Below are positions 9,984 to 18,744 of a DNA stretch of 64,000 bases, one piece after another (position 1 is the stretch's first letter; the number at the start of each line of letters is the position of its first letter). A program made the position numbers and the translations under genes. The DNA lies in contig NC_011144.1 of assembly GCF_000017265.1 (NCBI RefSeq), forward strand, positions 310,001 to 374,000, given 5' to 3'. The notes under the pieces are model-generated. The model was given only the letters and a program-made list of their open reading frames with translations, did no database searches and was not told the origin of the DNA. Origin of the DNA: Phenylobacterium zucineum HLK1 (lineage in GTDB: Bacteria; Pseudomonadota; Alphaproteobacteria; Caulobacterales; Caulobacteraceae).

Positions 9984-10861
9984 TGACGCGCAAGCTCTCC
10001 GTCGCCGCCATCCAGACCTCGTACGGCCAGGACATGGCGGCCAACATCGCCAAGACCGAAGGCTTCATCCGCCAGGCCGCGGCCGACGGCGCCCAGGTGA
10101 TCCTCCCCTCCGAGCTGTTCCAGGGGCCCTACTTCTGCGTGGCCCAGGAGGAGCGCTGGTTCGCCACCGCCTATCCCTGGCGCGAGCATCCGTGCGTCAC
10201 CGCGCTGGCGCCGCTGGCCAAGGAGCTGGGCGTCGTGCTGCCGATCTCGATCTTCGAGCGCGAGGGGCCGCACTACTTCAACAGCCTGGTGATGGTGGAC
10301 GCCGACGGCTCGCTGATGGGCGTCTATCGCAAGAGCCACATCCCCGACGGACCGGGCTACATGGAGAAGTACTACTTCCGGCCCGGCGACACCGGCTTCA
10401 AGGTCTGGGAGACGAAGTTCGGGCGCATCGGCGTCGGCATCTGCTGGGACCAGTGGTACCCCGAGGCCGCCCGCGCCATGACCCTGATGGGCGCCGAGGT
10501 CTTGCTCTATCCCACCGCCATCGGCTCCGAGCCGCACGACGCCACCCTGGACACCGCCGCCCCCTGGCGCCGGGCGATGCAGGGCCACGCGGTCTCGAAC
10601 GTGATCCCGGTGGTGGGCGCCAACCGCACGGGCTTCGAGCCGTGGGACGGCTATCCGAACGGCGGCCAGGAGTTCTACGGCTCCAGCTTCATCGCCGACC
10701 ACCGGGGCGACCTCGTCGCCGCCTTCGGGCGCGAGGACGAGGGGGTGCTGAAGGCCGAGTTCGACCTCGACTTCCTGGCGACCCACCGCGCCGCCTGGGG
10801 CTTCTTCCGCGACCGCCGCACCGACCTCTATGGGTCGCTGGTGAACGGCCGGCCCGCGTAA
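9983..10861 (+). CDS. aguB: N-carbamoylputrescine amidase
   Basis: Nitrilase-superfamily enzyme of 292 residues that converts N-carbamoylputrescine to putrescine, CO2 and ammonia. The triad is visible as Glu44 (LPSELF), Lys117 (YRKSHIPDG) and Cys154 (GVGICWDQWYPE). The pairing with aguA gives the complete agmatine route to putrescine and hence spermidine. No arginine decarboxylase is in the window, so agmatine must come from elsewhere on the chromosome or from outside. Confidence 0.94.
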   Translation: MTRKLSVAAIQTSYGQDMAANIAKTEGFIRQAAADGAQVILPSELFQGPYFCVAQEERWFATAYPWREHPCVTALAPLAKELGVVLPISIFEREGPHYFNSLVMVDADGSLMGVYRKSHIPDGPGYMEKYYFRPGDTGFKVWETKFGRIGVGICWDQWYPEAARAMTLMGAEVLLYPTAIGSEPHDATLDTAAPWRRAMQGHAVSNVIPVVGANRTGFEPWDGYPNGGQEFYGSSFIADHRGDLVAAFGREDEGVLKAEFDLDFLATHRAAWGFFRDRRTDLYGSLVNGRPA

Positions 10862-10865
10862 GTCG

Positions 10866-10910
10866 TCTCCTCTCCCCTCCGACTACGCCTCGGGGGAGAG
10901 GAGAGGGGGA
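10866..10910. repeat. Intergenic GC-rich inverted repeat (CTCTCCCC family)
   Basis: The stretch reads CTCCTCTCCCCTCC...GGGGGAGAGGAGAGGGGG, an imperfect hairpin between aguB and the convergent phosphatase gene. Similar elements recur at 13566, 18600, 38334, 38525 and 57597, always between genes. In this position it could also end both transcripts. Confidence 0.7.
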
Positions 10911-11696
10911 TCAGCAGCCCGTCGCGGCGGGCGCGCCGGCCAGTTCCTGCTTGGCCTCCGCCAGGTCGGCCATGAACGCCGGATCGGCGTGCAGTCGCGC
11001 GACCATGCCGGCGGCCAGGGTGCGGCCCGCCTCGACGTCCGAGGGGTAGTGCACGCCGCAGACCACCCGGCTCTCGCCCGCCTCTTGGCCCAGCTTGAGC
11101 AGGGCGTCGGCGCTGGCCGGCTGGGCCTCGGTGAGGATCAGCGCCCAGGCCCAGGCGACCATCGAATGGCCCGAGGGGTACGAGGCGTTGGTCTCGAGCC
11201 AGGGTTCGCGCTTGATGCAGATCGGCTTGTCGTTGCCCAGCGCCGGGCGGCGGCGGGCGAAGTGGTTCTTGGCCGGCGTGCCGATGGTGCGCACGTCCAG
11301 CTCGATCTTGTGCAGCAGCTTCCAGGCGACCGGGGTCGCCTTGGGGCTGACGTCCTTGCCCATGGCGCAGGCGAACCGCCTCAGGCCGCCGCCCTGCCAC
11401 AGGTCGTTGTCCTGCTGGGCGAACTTCCAGCGGGGCGAGCCCTCCAGCGCGCGCGTCGCCTCGTAGTTGGCGCGGTCGGCGGCGTCGTACGGCGATCCGG
11501 GCGCCGGCGGTCCGGGCAGGATGTCCTTGCCCGACAGGGTCGAGGCCGACAGGTAGCCGCTGGTCTGTCCCCCCGGCGCGGCGTGGACGAGGGCGGTGGT
11601 CTCTGGCGCGGGCGAGGCGGCGGGCGAGGCGGCGCAGGCGGCCCACAGGACCGAGGCGCCCGCGACGGCGCCGGCGGTGATCAGTTTACGGAGCAA
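10911..11696 (-). CDS. PAP2-superfamily acid phosphatase, class A (PhoN-like)
   Basis: Exported phosphatase of 261 residues. The three PAP2 motifs are complete: K143-x6-R150-P151, PSGHS at 174-178, and S209-R210-x5-H216-x3-D220, with His177 and His216 the phosphoryl-transfer pair. The overall arrangement fits bacterial class A non-specific acid phosphatases. The N-terminus is a signal peptide ending in WAAC; the Trp at -3 makes it an imperfect lipobox, so a periplasmic soluble form is also possible. Substrates are probably phosphomonoesters. Confidence 0.88.
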   Translation of the reverse strand: MLRKLITAGAVAGASVLWAACAASPAASPAPETTALVHAAPGGQTSGYLSASTLSGKDILPGPPAPGSPYDAADRANYEATRALEGSPRWKFAQQDNDLWQGGGLRRFACAMGKDVSPKATPVAWKLLHKIELDVRTIGTPAKNHFARRRPALGNDKPICIKREPWLETNASYPSGHSMVAWAWALILTEAQPASADALLKLGQEAGESRVVCGVHYPSDVEAGRTLAAGMVARLHADPAFMADLAEAKQELAGAPAATGC

Positions 11697-11714
11697 TGAG
11701 GTATTCCTTCGAGG

Positions 11715-12599
11715 CTAGCGCAGGACGGTCTTGCCGTTCTTGATGACGGTGACGCCGCGCTCCTTAACCCGCGCCTCGAACGAGATCACCTTGCCGTCGC
11801 GCCACAGGTCCACCGTGACCACGTCGCCGGGGAACACCGGGGCCGAGAACCGCGCCTCGTGGCTCAGGATCGCCGCGGCGTCCCAGCCGGTGATCTCCTG
11901 CAGCACCGCCCGGCAGGTGATGCCGTAGGTGCACAGGCCGTGCAGGATCGGCCGGTCGAACCCGGCCATCTTCGCCACGTCGGGGTCGGAGTGCAGCGGA
12001 TTGCGGTCGCCGTTCAGGCGGTAGAGCAGGGCCTGGTCCGGCCGGGTCGCGAAGTCGGCCGAGACGTCCGGCGCCCGGTCCGGGACCTTGTGCGGCTCGG
12101 GGGCGCCCTCGGTCGGGCCGCCGAAGCCGCCGTCGCCGCGGGCGAAGATCGAGCTCGTCAGGGTGGCGACCTTCTCGCCCTTCTGGTCGGTCCAGACGGT
12201 CTCGTTGAGGACGACCGCGCCCTTGCCGGCGCCCTTGTCGAACGCGCCGATCACCCGCTGTTCGGCGGTGAAGGTCCCGTAGTCCGGCAGCGGCTTGTGC
12301 AGCTCGACCTTCTGCTCCCCGTGCACGACCATCAGGAAGTTGATCTCGCTCTCGCGCCAGCCCTCGCGCGGCGGGGTCTCGTCACGCTTGCGCAGCGCCG
12401 CGCCCGCCGAGGACAGCACCGTCGCCGCCGTCGGCACGACCTTCAGCTCGCGCTCGTAGACGAACGGCAGCTCGTCCCGGTTCATCGGGTCCGCCCCCAG
12501 GCCGATCCCCAGGGCGTAGAGCATCACGTCCTTGTCGCCGTAGGTGAAGGTCCAGACGGTCGGCGGCTGCTCGAGGATGTCGGGATAGTAGATGGGCAT
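11715..12599 (-). CDS. MaoC-type (R)-specific enoyl-CoA hydratase, double hot-dog
   Basis: A 294-residue protein similar to the hydratase-2 part of peroxisomal multifunctional enzyme type 2, which hydrates trans-2-enoyl-CoA to (R)-3-hydroxyacyl-CoA. The N-terminal half is a degenerate hot-dog fold; the C-terminal half holds the catalytic motif with Asp198 and His203 (GDRNPLHSD) and the following GFDRPILHGLCTYG. The length fits the two-domain form. It lies 15 bases upstream of the phosphatase start on the same strand. A role in fatty-acid or steroid side-chain metabolism is inferred from the family only. Confidence 0.87.
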   Translation of the reverse strand: MPIYYPDILEQPPTVWTFTYGDKDVMLYALGIGLGADPMNRDELPFVYERELKVVPTAATVLSSAGAALRKRDETPPREGWRESEINFLMVVHGEQKVELHKPLPDYGTFTAEQRVIGAFDKGAGKGAVVLNETVWTDQKGEKVATLTSSIFARGDGGFGGPTEGAPEPHKVPDRAPDVSADFATRPDQALLYRLNGDRNPLHSDPDVAKMAGFDRPILHGLCTYGITCRAVLQEITGWDAAAILSHEARFSAPVFPGDVVTVDLWRDGKVISFEARVKERGVTVIKNGKTVLR

Positions 12600-12760
12600 G
12601 GGCGCTCCCTGCGATGGGGCGGGATTGAAGAGGCTTGGCCGTCCGGGCGCAAGCGGCGCGCCGTGATTTGCCGCTGTTCTTCGGATCGGCTAGAAGCGGC
12701 CCCTTCGCGCGAGGCGGGCCGGGAGGGCGCGTCGGCGCTCCAGAGATTCGAAGGTTTTCG

Positions 12761-13561
12761 ATGTCCGAAACGACCCAAGTGCCCGCGGGCGGCGAGCTGA
12801 CCGGCAGCGTCCTCTTCTACAACAAGCCCGAACCGCTGGCGCGCGAGCTGCACGGCAAGCTGGGCGTCAAGCGCATGGACGGCCCGTTCAAGTTCGCCAG
12901 GACCGGCCACGCCATCCCGCTGACCGTGGGCGAGTTCCCGCTGGCCGCCGTCAGCGGCCCGATCATCTTCGTCGGCGACGAGAAGCTGCCGATCGCGGTG
13001 ATGGGCCTGAACGCCAACGAGAACATGTTCGTGCAGGACAACGGCCTGTTCGAGCCCGGCGTCTACATCCCGGCCTATGTGCGCCGCTATCCGTTCGTGT
13101 TCGCCAACGACACCCAGAACAACCAGATGGTGCTGTGCGTCGACCGCGCGGCCGAGTTCGTGGTGGAAGGCGGCGACATGCCGTTCTTCGACGAGAAGGG
13201 CGAGCCCTCGGACTACACCAAGCAGTGCATCGAGTTCTGCAACAACTTCGAGGTCGAGCGTCAGCGGACCATGAGCTTCGTCCAGCTCCTCAAGGACCTC
13301 GACCTGTTCGAGACCAAGACCGCCCAGTTCACCCCCACCAACCCCGACGGCACGCCGGGCCAGCCGCAGAAGATCGCCGAGTACTTCGGCGTCTCCGAAG
13401 ACAAGCTCGCCAAGCTGCCGTCCGAGAAGCTGGTCGAGCTGCGCGACAACGGCGCCCTTGGCCAGATCTACGCCCACCTGCTGTCGCTGGTCGGCTGGGA
13501 CCGCCTGGTGGCCATCGCCATGGCCCGCCAGGCCCAGCGCCCGGTGGCGGCGAACGGCTGA
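12761..13561 (+). CDS. SapC family protein
   Basis: A 266-residue protein of the SapC family, named after a Campylobacter fetus gene linked to surface-layer proteins. Typical sequence features are the middle RRYPFVFAN segment, then NEN(M)F, and a C-terminal helix with WDRLVAIAMARQ. There is no signal peptide or membrane segment, so the product should be cytoplasmic. The ATG at 12761 gives the product that starts MSETTQV; the frame continues upstream without a better start. The family has no proven biochemical function. Confidence 0.85.
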   Translation: MSETTQVPAGGELTGSVLFYNKPEPLARELHGKLGVKRMDGPFKFARTGHAIPLTVGEFPLAAVSGPIIFVGDEKLPIAVMGLNANENMFVQDNGLFEPGVYIPAYVRRYPFVFANDTQNNQMVLCVDRAAEFVVEGGDMPFFDEKGEPSDYTKQCIEFCNNFEVERQRTMSFVQLLKDLDLFETKTAQFTPTNPDGTPGQPQKIAEYFGVSEDKLAKLPSEKLVELRDNGALGQIYAHLLSLVGWDRLVAIAMARQAQRPVAANG

Positions 13562-13565
13562 TCCC

Positions 13566-13676
13566 GATCCTCCCCTCCGAGGGAGGGGGACCACGAAGTG
13601 GTGGAGGGGGCTTCCGCTACGGCGCGCCCCCTCAGTCCCTTCGGGACAGCTCCCCCAGAGGGGGGAGCACTCTCGC
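13566..13676. repeat. Intergenic repeat with nested hairpins
   Basis: A 110-base C/G-rich element between two convergent genes. It has a hairpin around ACCAC-GAA-GTGGT, and a second block TCAGTCCCTTCGGGACAGC followed by TCCCCCAGAGGGGGGAGCA. The pattern resembles the dispersed repeats of Caulobacteraceae intergenic regions and shares its CTCCCC/GGGGAG arms with the other repeats in this window. Confidence 0.7.
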
Positions 13677-13679
13677 GCT

Positions 13680-14072
13680 TCACCGCGTGAACACGCTCCG
13701 GGTCAGGCACGAGAAGACCAGCCGGCCCGCCTCGTCCAGCAGGTCGTGCTGGGCGATGACGACGCCCTTGTCGTCGCCGACCGCGTCCTTGGCCATGATC
13801 GTCATCCGCCCGCGCAGCAGCTCGCCGGCCGGCGGGTTGCGCATCCAGCGCAGAGCGTCGACCCCCAGGCGCTTGGTCTGCGGCCAGTCGGTGTGCGCCA
13901 CCGCGTCCAGCTTGGCCCAGATGGCGTAGACCATGGCGTCGGGCGCGCCCCGCTCCACCGTCCAGCCCGGCGTGAACGCCCGGCAGAACGCCTCCAGCGC
14001 CCCCGGATCCACCGCGCACGCCCCCAGGGACACCACCTGGCCGATCCGGATGTCGTCGAACGGTGCGGGCAC
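13680..14072 (-). CDS. MaoC-like single hot-dog protein
   Basis: A 130-residue protein starting at a GTG (14072) with AGAGGACCAGAGG just upstream. It begins with PAPFDDIRIGQVVSLG, the usual entry of MaoC-like dehydratase domains, and ends with the strand LVFSCLTRSVF. The region where a catalytic Asp and His (D-x-N-P-x-H) are expected reads FTPGWTVERGAPDAM, so that motif is not visible. It may be a non-catalytic thioester binder or a subunit of a two-part hydratase. It is divergent from the DsbD-like gene. Confidence 0.65.
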   Translation of the reverse strand: MPAPFDDIRIGQVVSLGACAVDPGALEAFCRAFTPGWTVERGAPDAMVYAIWAKLDAVAHTDWPQTKRLGVDALRWMRNPPAGELLRGRMTIMAKDAVGDDKGVVIAQHDLLDEAGRLVFSCLTRSVFTR

Positions 14073-14216
14073 CCTCTGGTCCTCTTCGCATGGCGGGATT
14101 CGCCGAATGATGGCCGTGCGCCGCGGGCGGAGTCGAGGCCCCGCTTTGCGGCCGTGACATCCGTGGGCCATAAAGTCGCGTACATTGGTAATATCGGGTT
14201 CCTCGAAGGGGTGACG

Positions 14217-16349
14217 ATGCGGTTCCTCGCGGGCGTGGTGTTCGCCCTGGTCTCCATGGGGGTCTTCGCCGGCGCCGCCTTTGCGCAGCCGGTCAACACC
14301 GGCCATCTCGTCGCCGAGTTGGCGCCCCGGGCGCAGGGGATCGCCCCCGGCCAGACGCTGCACGTGGCCCTCGTCCAGAAGATCCAGGACGGCTGGCACA
14401 CCTACTGGCGCAACCCGGGCGATTCCGGCGAGCCGACCCGCATCGAATGGACCCTGCCGCCGGGCTGGAGCGCCGGCGAGTTCGTCTGGCCGACGCCGCA
14501 CCGCCTGCCGGTCGGCCCGCTGGTCAACTACGGCTACGAGGGGCAGGTGATCCTGCCGGTCCCGGTGACCGCCCCCGCCGACGCGGCGCCCGGCCAGACC
14601 GTCACGCTCAAGGGCCGCGCCACCTTCCTGGTGTGCGAGGAGATCTGCATCCCGGAGAGCGCCGACCTGACGCTGTCCCTGCCGGTCGTCGCCGCCCCGG
14701 CGCCCGCCCATCCGCAGTGGGACGGGCCCATCCGCAAGGCCCTGGCCGAGGCGCCGAAGCCCGCCGGCCTGACCGCCGCATTCCAGAAGGACGCCGCCGG
14801 CGTGAAGCTGGCCATCGTCGGCGCCCCGCTGAAGGGCGCGGATGTCTCGGACGCCTACTTCTTCCCCTTCTCCGGCACGGCGATCGACCACGCCAAGCCG
14901 CAGCCGATCGAGCGCGGCGCCGAGGGTCTGACGCTCACCCTGACCCCCGGCGTCGATTTCCAGACCGGGGATCCGCAGGACCTCTCCGGCGTCCTGTCCC
15001 TCGGCGAGACGGCCTACGAGGTGACCGCCGCCGCCGGCCCGCTTCCGGCCGCGGCCGCCGGGCTGGGCCCGCCGCCCGCCAGGGTTTCGGGTGGCGGCGC
15101 GGGCGCGCTGAACCTCGCCACCGCCGCCCTGTTCGGCCTGCTGGGCGGGCTGATCCTCAACCTGATGCCCTGCGTCTTCCCGGTGCTGGCCATGAAGGCC
15201 GCCTCGCTGGCCGGCCACGGGGGCGGGGCGCACGCCGAAGCCCGCCGCCAGGGTCTGGCCTTCGGGGCCGGCGTGCTCGTGACCTTCCTCGCCCTGGCGG
15301 GAGTGCTGATCGCCCTGAAGGCGGCCGGCTCGGCCGTCGGCTGGGGCTTCCAGCTCCAGTCCCCGCCGGTCGTCGCCGCCCTGGCCCTCCTGATGCTGGC
15401 GGTGGCCCTGAACCTCTCGGGCGTGTTCGAGGTCGCCGGCTCGCTGCAGAACGTCGGCTCGGGCCTCGCCCGCCGCGGCGGGACCACTGGCGCCTTCTTC
15501 ACCGGCACGCTGGCGGTGGTCGTGGCGGCCCCCTGCACCGCGCCCTTCATGGGCCCGGCGCTGGGCTGGGCCCTGACCCAGAGCGCCGCCGCCGCCCTGA
15601 CCGTATTCCTGGCCCTCGGGATCGGCTTCGCAGCGCCCTTCGTCGCCGTGGCCTTCGTCCCGGCCCTGCTGGACCGCCTGCCGACGCCGGGCGCCTGGAT
15701 GGAGACCTTCCGCAAGGCCCTGGCCTTCCCGATGTACGCCGCCGCCGCCTGGCTGGTGTGGGTGCTGGCCCAGCAGACCGGGCCCGAGGGCCTGGCGCGC
15801 CTGCTGGCCGCCGCCATCGTCGTCGCGCTCGCCGCCTGGCTGGCCGGCATCGCCCAGCGCCGCGCGCTCCAGGGCGGACGGCCGCTCGCCTACGGCCTGG
15901 CCGCCGGGGTCCTCGCCGTCCTGGCGCTCGCCGCGGTGGTGGGCCCCAGGTACGCCGAGGCCGCCCAGGGGCCGGCGACCGCCTCGGCCGGCGGCGTCCC
16001 CTACGAGACCTACAGCCCGGCCCGGCTGGCCGAGCTGCGCGCCGCCGGCACGCCGGTGTTCGTCAACTACACCGCCGCCTGGTGCGTGAGCTGCCAGGTG
16101 AACGAGCGCGTGGCCCTCTCCACCCGGGGCGTGGCCGAGGCGCTGGAGCGCACCGGCGCCGTCTACCTCAAGGCCGACTGGACGAAGAAGGACCCGCAGA
16201 TCGCGGCCGAACTGGCCAGCTTCGGCCGCGCCGGCGTCCCGCTCTATCTCGTGTATGGCGCGGGCGGCGGCGAGCCCGCTATCCTTCCAGCCCTCCTGAC
16301 CGAAGGCCTCGTCGTGCGCGCCATCGACGCCGCCGCGAAGCCGAGCTGA
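14217..16349 (+). CDS. DsbD-like thiol:disulfide interchange protein (ScsB type)
   Basis: Inner-membrane electron carrier of 710 residues that passes reducing power from cytosolic thioredoxin to the periplasm. The order is: signal peptide (1-23); an extended periplasmic DsbD-alpha-like domain with Cys140 and Cys144 (CEEIC); an eight-helix CcdA-like core with Cys319 (NLMPCVFP) and Cys440 (AAPCTAPF); and a C-terminal thioredoxin domain with WCVSC at 622-626. The start at 14217 was chosen for the signal peptide; the frame is open for about 250 codons upstream without meaning. It shares an operon with the redoxin 32 bases downstream, which may be its partner. Confidence 0.9.
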   Translation: MRFLAGVVFALVSMGVFAGAAFAQPVNTGHLVAELAPRAQGIAPGQTLHVALVQKIQDGWHTYWRNPGDSGEPTRIEWTLPPGWSAGEFVWPTPHRLPVGPLVNYGYEGQVILPVPVTAPADAAPGQTVTLKGRATFLVCEEICIPESADLTLSLPVVAAPAPAHPQWDGPIRKALAEAPKPAGLTAAFQKDAAGVKLAIVGAPLKGADVSDAYFFPFSGTAIDHAKPQPIERGAEGLTLTLTPGVDFQTGDPQDLSGVLSLGETAYEVTAAAGPLPAAAAGLGPPPARVSGGGAGALNLATAALFGLLGGLILNLMPCVFPVLAMKAASLAGHGGGAHAEARRQGLAFGAGVLVTFLALAGVLIALKAAGSAVGWGFQLQSPPVVAALALLMLAVALNLSGVFEVAGSLQNVGSGLARRGGTTGAFFTGTLAVVVAAPCTAPFMGPALGWALTQSAAAALTVFLALGIGFAAPFVAVAFVPALLDRLPTPGAWMETFRKALAFPMYAAAAWLVWVLAQQTGPEGLARLLAAAIVVALAAWLAGIAQRRALQGGRPLAYGLAAGVLAVLALAAVVGPRYAEAAQGPATASAGGVPYETYSPARLAELRAAGTPVFVNYTAAWCVSCQVNERVALSTRGVAEALERTGAVYLKADWTKKDPQIAAELASFGRAGVPLYLVYGAGGGEPAILPALLTEGLVVRAIDAAAKPS

Positions 16350-16381
16350 CCCCAAGAAGAAACCTGAAGGGAGCCCTGCCG

Positions 16382-17008
16382 ATGCCCGGAATCCTCGACC
16401 GCCGAACCGTCCTGGCCTTCGCCGCCGCCGCGGCGCTCGCGGCGCCCGCCGTCGCGGCCCCGGTCCTCGGCCAGCCGGCCCCCGCCTTCAGCGTCAAGGA
16501 CGCCGACGGCAAGACGCGCTCCCTGGCCGAGTTCAAGGGCAGGACCGTCGTGCTGGAATGGACCAACGAGGGCTGCCCGTATGTGAAGAAGCACTACGAC
16601 TCCGGCAACATGCAGCGCCTGCAGTCGCAGGCGGTGAAGGACGGCGCCGTCTGGCTGACGGTCATCTCCTCGGCCCCGGACTTCCAGGGCTACAAGACCG
16701 CCGCCGAGGCCAAGGCCTGGAAGGCCAAGGCGGGTGCGGCCTCCACCGCCGTCCTGCTCGATACCACCGGAGTCGTCGGCCGGGCCTACGAGGCCAAGAC
16801 CACCCCGCACATGTACGTCGTCGATAAGGCGGGCAAGCTCGTCTACATGGGCGGCATCGACGACAAGGCCTCGGCCGACCCGGCCAGCCTGAAGGGCGCC
16901 AAGAACTACGTCGCCGCCGCCCTCGCCGACGTGAAGGCCGGCCGCGCCGTCGCCCAGGCTGCAACCCAACCCTACGGCTGCAGCGTTAAGTACGCCTCGG
17001 CCGACTAG
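16382..17008 (+). CDS. Exported thioredoxin/redoxin-family protein, single active-site Cys
   Basis: A 208-residue periplasmic redoxin. An N-terminal signal (DRRTVLAFAAAAALAAPAVAA) includes a weak Tat-like double Arg at residues 7-8. The thioredoxin-fold active site reads NEGCPYVKKHY with Cys65; the partner Cys of a CxxC motif is absent, as in one-Cys AhpC/TSA-like proteins. A second Cys lies at position 200 near the end (PYGCSVKY) and could resolve or bind a ligand. It lies directly behind the DsbD-like gene, which suggests reduction by that protein. Confidence 0.85.
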   Translation: MPGILDRRTVLAFAAAAALAAPAVAAPVLGQPAPAFSVKDADGKTRSLAEFKGRTVVLEWTNEGCPYVKKHYDSGNMQRLQSQAVKDGAVWLTVISSAPDFQGYKTAAEAKAWKAKAGAASTAVLLDTTGVVGRAYEAKTTPHMYVVDKAGKLVYMGGIDDKASADPASLKGAKNYVAAALADVKAGRAVAQAATQPYGCSVKYASAD

Positions 17009-17030
17009 CTTTGCTGCTGAAGGGGGATGC

Positions 17031-18596
17031 TTGACCGACACCGACGCCGCCGCGTCCTGGCGGGCGCTTGACGCGGCCGGGGAGGCCGCCGCCCAGCGTT
17101 CGATCGCGGGCCTGTTCGAGGCCGAGCCGGACCGGGCCTCCCGCCTGACCTTCGAGGCCGCGGGCCTGGTCCTCGACCTCTCCAAGCAGCCCTGGTCCCA
17201 GGCCGACGTCGGGACCATGCTGGACCTCGCCCGCGCGTCGGGAGTGGAGGCGGCCCGCGCGGCCCTGTTCGCCGGCGAGGTGGTCAACCGCTCCGAGGGG
17301 CGGCCGGCCCTGCACATGGCTCTGCGCGCGCCGGAGGGGGCCGGCTTCGCCGCGGCGGGCGTCCCCGTTTCGGGCGAGGTCGAGACCACGCGCGCGAAGA
17401 TGAAGGCCTTCGCCGGGGAGGTCCGCTCGGGCGCCCGGCGCGGGGCGACCGGCCGGCCGTTCAAGGCCATCGTCCACATCGGCATCGGCGGCTCCGACCT
17501 CGGGCCGCGGCTCATCTGGGAAGCGCTGCGGCCGCTAGAGCCCGCCCTCGACCTGCGCTTCGTCGCCAACGTCGATCCGGCCGAACTGGCCCAGGCCCTG
17601 ACCGGCCTCGATCCGGCGGAGACGCTGGTGGTCACCGTCTCCAAGACCTTCACCACCCTCGAGACCCTGACCAACGCCGAGGCCGCGCGGGCCTGGCTCC
17701 GCGCCGCGCTCGGCGAAGCGTCGGACAGCCACCTCGTCGCCGTCTCGGCCGCGCCCGACAAGGCGCGGGGGTTCGGCGTCCCGGAGGACCAGGTGTTCGC
17801 CTTCTGGGACTGGGTCGGCGGCCGCTATTCGCTGTGGTCGGCGGTGGGCCTCTCCTGCGCCGTCGCCCTGGGCTGGGAGGCGTTCGAGGCGCTGCACGCC
17901 GGCGCGGCGGCGATGGACGTCCACTTCCGGGACGCCGCCCTGGACGCCAACCTGCCGGTCCTGCTGGCGCTCGCCCACGTCTTCAACCGAAACGGCCTTG
18001 GCCGGCCGATCCGCGCGGTGGTCCCCTACGCCCAGCGCCTTCGCCTGCTGCCCCCCTTTCTCCAGCAGCTGGAGATGGAATCGAACGGCAAGCGGGTCAC
18101 CGCCGACGGCCGCCCGGTTCCGCGCCCGACCGCCGCCAGCGTGTTCGGCGACGCCGGCACCAACGGCCAGCACGCCTTCTTCCAGCTCCTGCACCAGGGA
18201 ACCGATGTCATCCCCGTGGACATCGTCGCCGTCCGCCAGGGCTCCGAGGGCGATCCGGCGGCCCAGCGGAAGCTGCTCGCCAACGCCGTGGCCCAGGCCG
18301 AGGCCCTGATGGTCGGCCGCGCGATGCCGGACGATGCCCAGCGGGACTTCCCCGGCAACCGTCCGTCCAGCTTCCTGCTGCTGGACCGCCTGATCCCGCA
18401 GGCCCTCGGCGCGCTGATCGCCCTCTACGAGCACAAGACCTTCGTCGAGGGCGTCCTGTGGGGGATCAACAGCTTCGACCAGTGGGGCGTGGAGCTCGGC
18501 AAGACCCTCGCGGCCCGCATCCTCGAGGACCTGGAAGGCGCGGCCCAAAATCCCCACGACCCGTCGACCCAGGCGCTGATCGAGCGGCTGCGCTGA
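17031..18596 (+). CDS. pgi: Glucose-6-phosphate isomerase
   Basis: Interconverts glucose-6-phosphate and fructose-6-phosphate in the cytosol. Length is 521 residues. Both family signatures are visible: FWDWVGGRYSLWSAVGLS in the middle and NSFDQWGVELGK near the C-terminus; the phosphate-binding HIGIGGSDLGP is near residue 150. The start is a TTG at 17031 preceded by AAGGGGGATGC at good spacing; the ATG inside that string is out of frame. Transcription continues toward the his leader only across a repeat at 18600. Confidence 0.94.
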   Translation: MTDTDAAASWRALDAAGEAAAQRSIAGLFEAEPDRASRLTFEAAGLVLDLSKQPWSQADVGTMLDLARASGVEAARAALFAGEVVNRSEGRPALHMALRAPEGAGFAAAGVPVSGEVETTRAKMKAFAGEVRSGARRGATGRPFKAIVHIGIGGSDLGPRLIWEALRPLEPALDLRFVANVDPAELAQALTGLDPAETLVVTVSKTFTTLETLTNAEAARAWLRAALGEASDSHLVAVSAAPDKARGFGVPEDQVFAFWDWVGGRYSLWSAVGLSCAVALGWEAFEALHAGAAAMDVHFRDAALDANLPVLLALAHVFNRNGLGRPIRAVVPYAQRLRLLPPFLQQLEMESNGKRVTADGRPVPRPTAASVFGDAGTNGQHAFFQLLHQGTDVIPVDIVAVRQGSEGDPAAQRKLLANAVAQAEALMVGRAMPDDAQRDFPGNRPSSFLLLDRLIPQALGALIALYEHKTFVEGVLWGINSFDQWGVELGKTLAARILEDLEGAAQNPHDPSTQALIERLR

Positions 18597-18599
18597 CCG

Positions 18600-18706
18600 C
18601 CCTCCTCTCCCCCCGCGAAGCGGAGAGGGAGAGGGTAGGGAGAGGGCGGCGCGCAGCGCCGTGCGGCCGCTCCCTCGCTCTGCTCGGGGGAGAGGAGGGG
18701 CGTGCG
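18600..18706. repeat. Intergenic repeat, CTCTCCC family
   Basis: The stretch reads CTCCTCTCCCCCCGCGAAGC...GGAGAGGGAGAGGG, followed by a second arm CTCCCTCGCTCTGCTCGGGGGAGAGGAGG. It lies between pgi and the his leader and matches the other family members in this window. It may separate the two transcription units. Confidence 0.7.
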
Positions 18707-18714
18707 TGACTCTC

Positions 18715-18744
18715 CGCATCGTCTCCGCTATAGCCCCGCCCGTC
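18715..18744 (+). promoter_or_regulatory. Putative his operon promoter (-10 region)
   Basis: TATAGC at 18729-18734 (in CGCTATAGCC) resembles a -10 element. It would place the transcript start about 18741-18744, at or within a few bases of the leader ATG at 18745. No ribosome-binding site precedes that ATG. Together these suggest a leaderless or nearly leaderless start. A convincing -35 was not seen. Confidence 0.4.

Noticed and set aside
14073-16355. Upstream part of an 891-codon minus-strand frame over the DsbD-like gene
   Set aside because: Only its last 130 codons (13680-14072) make sense as a hot-dog protein; the rest mirrors the DsbD-like gene.
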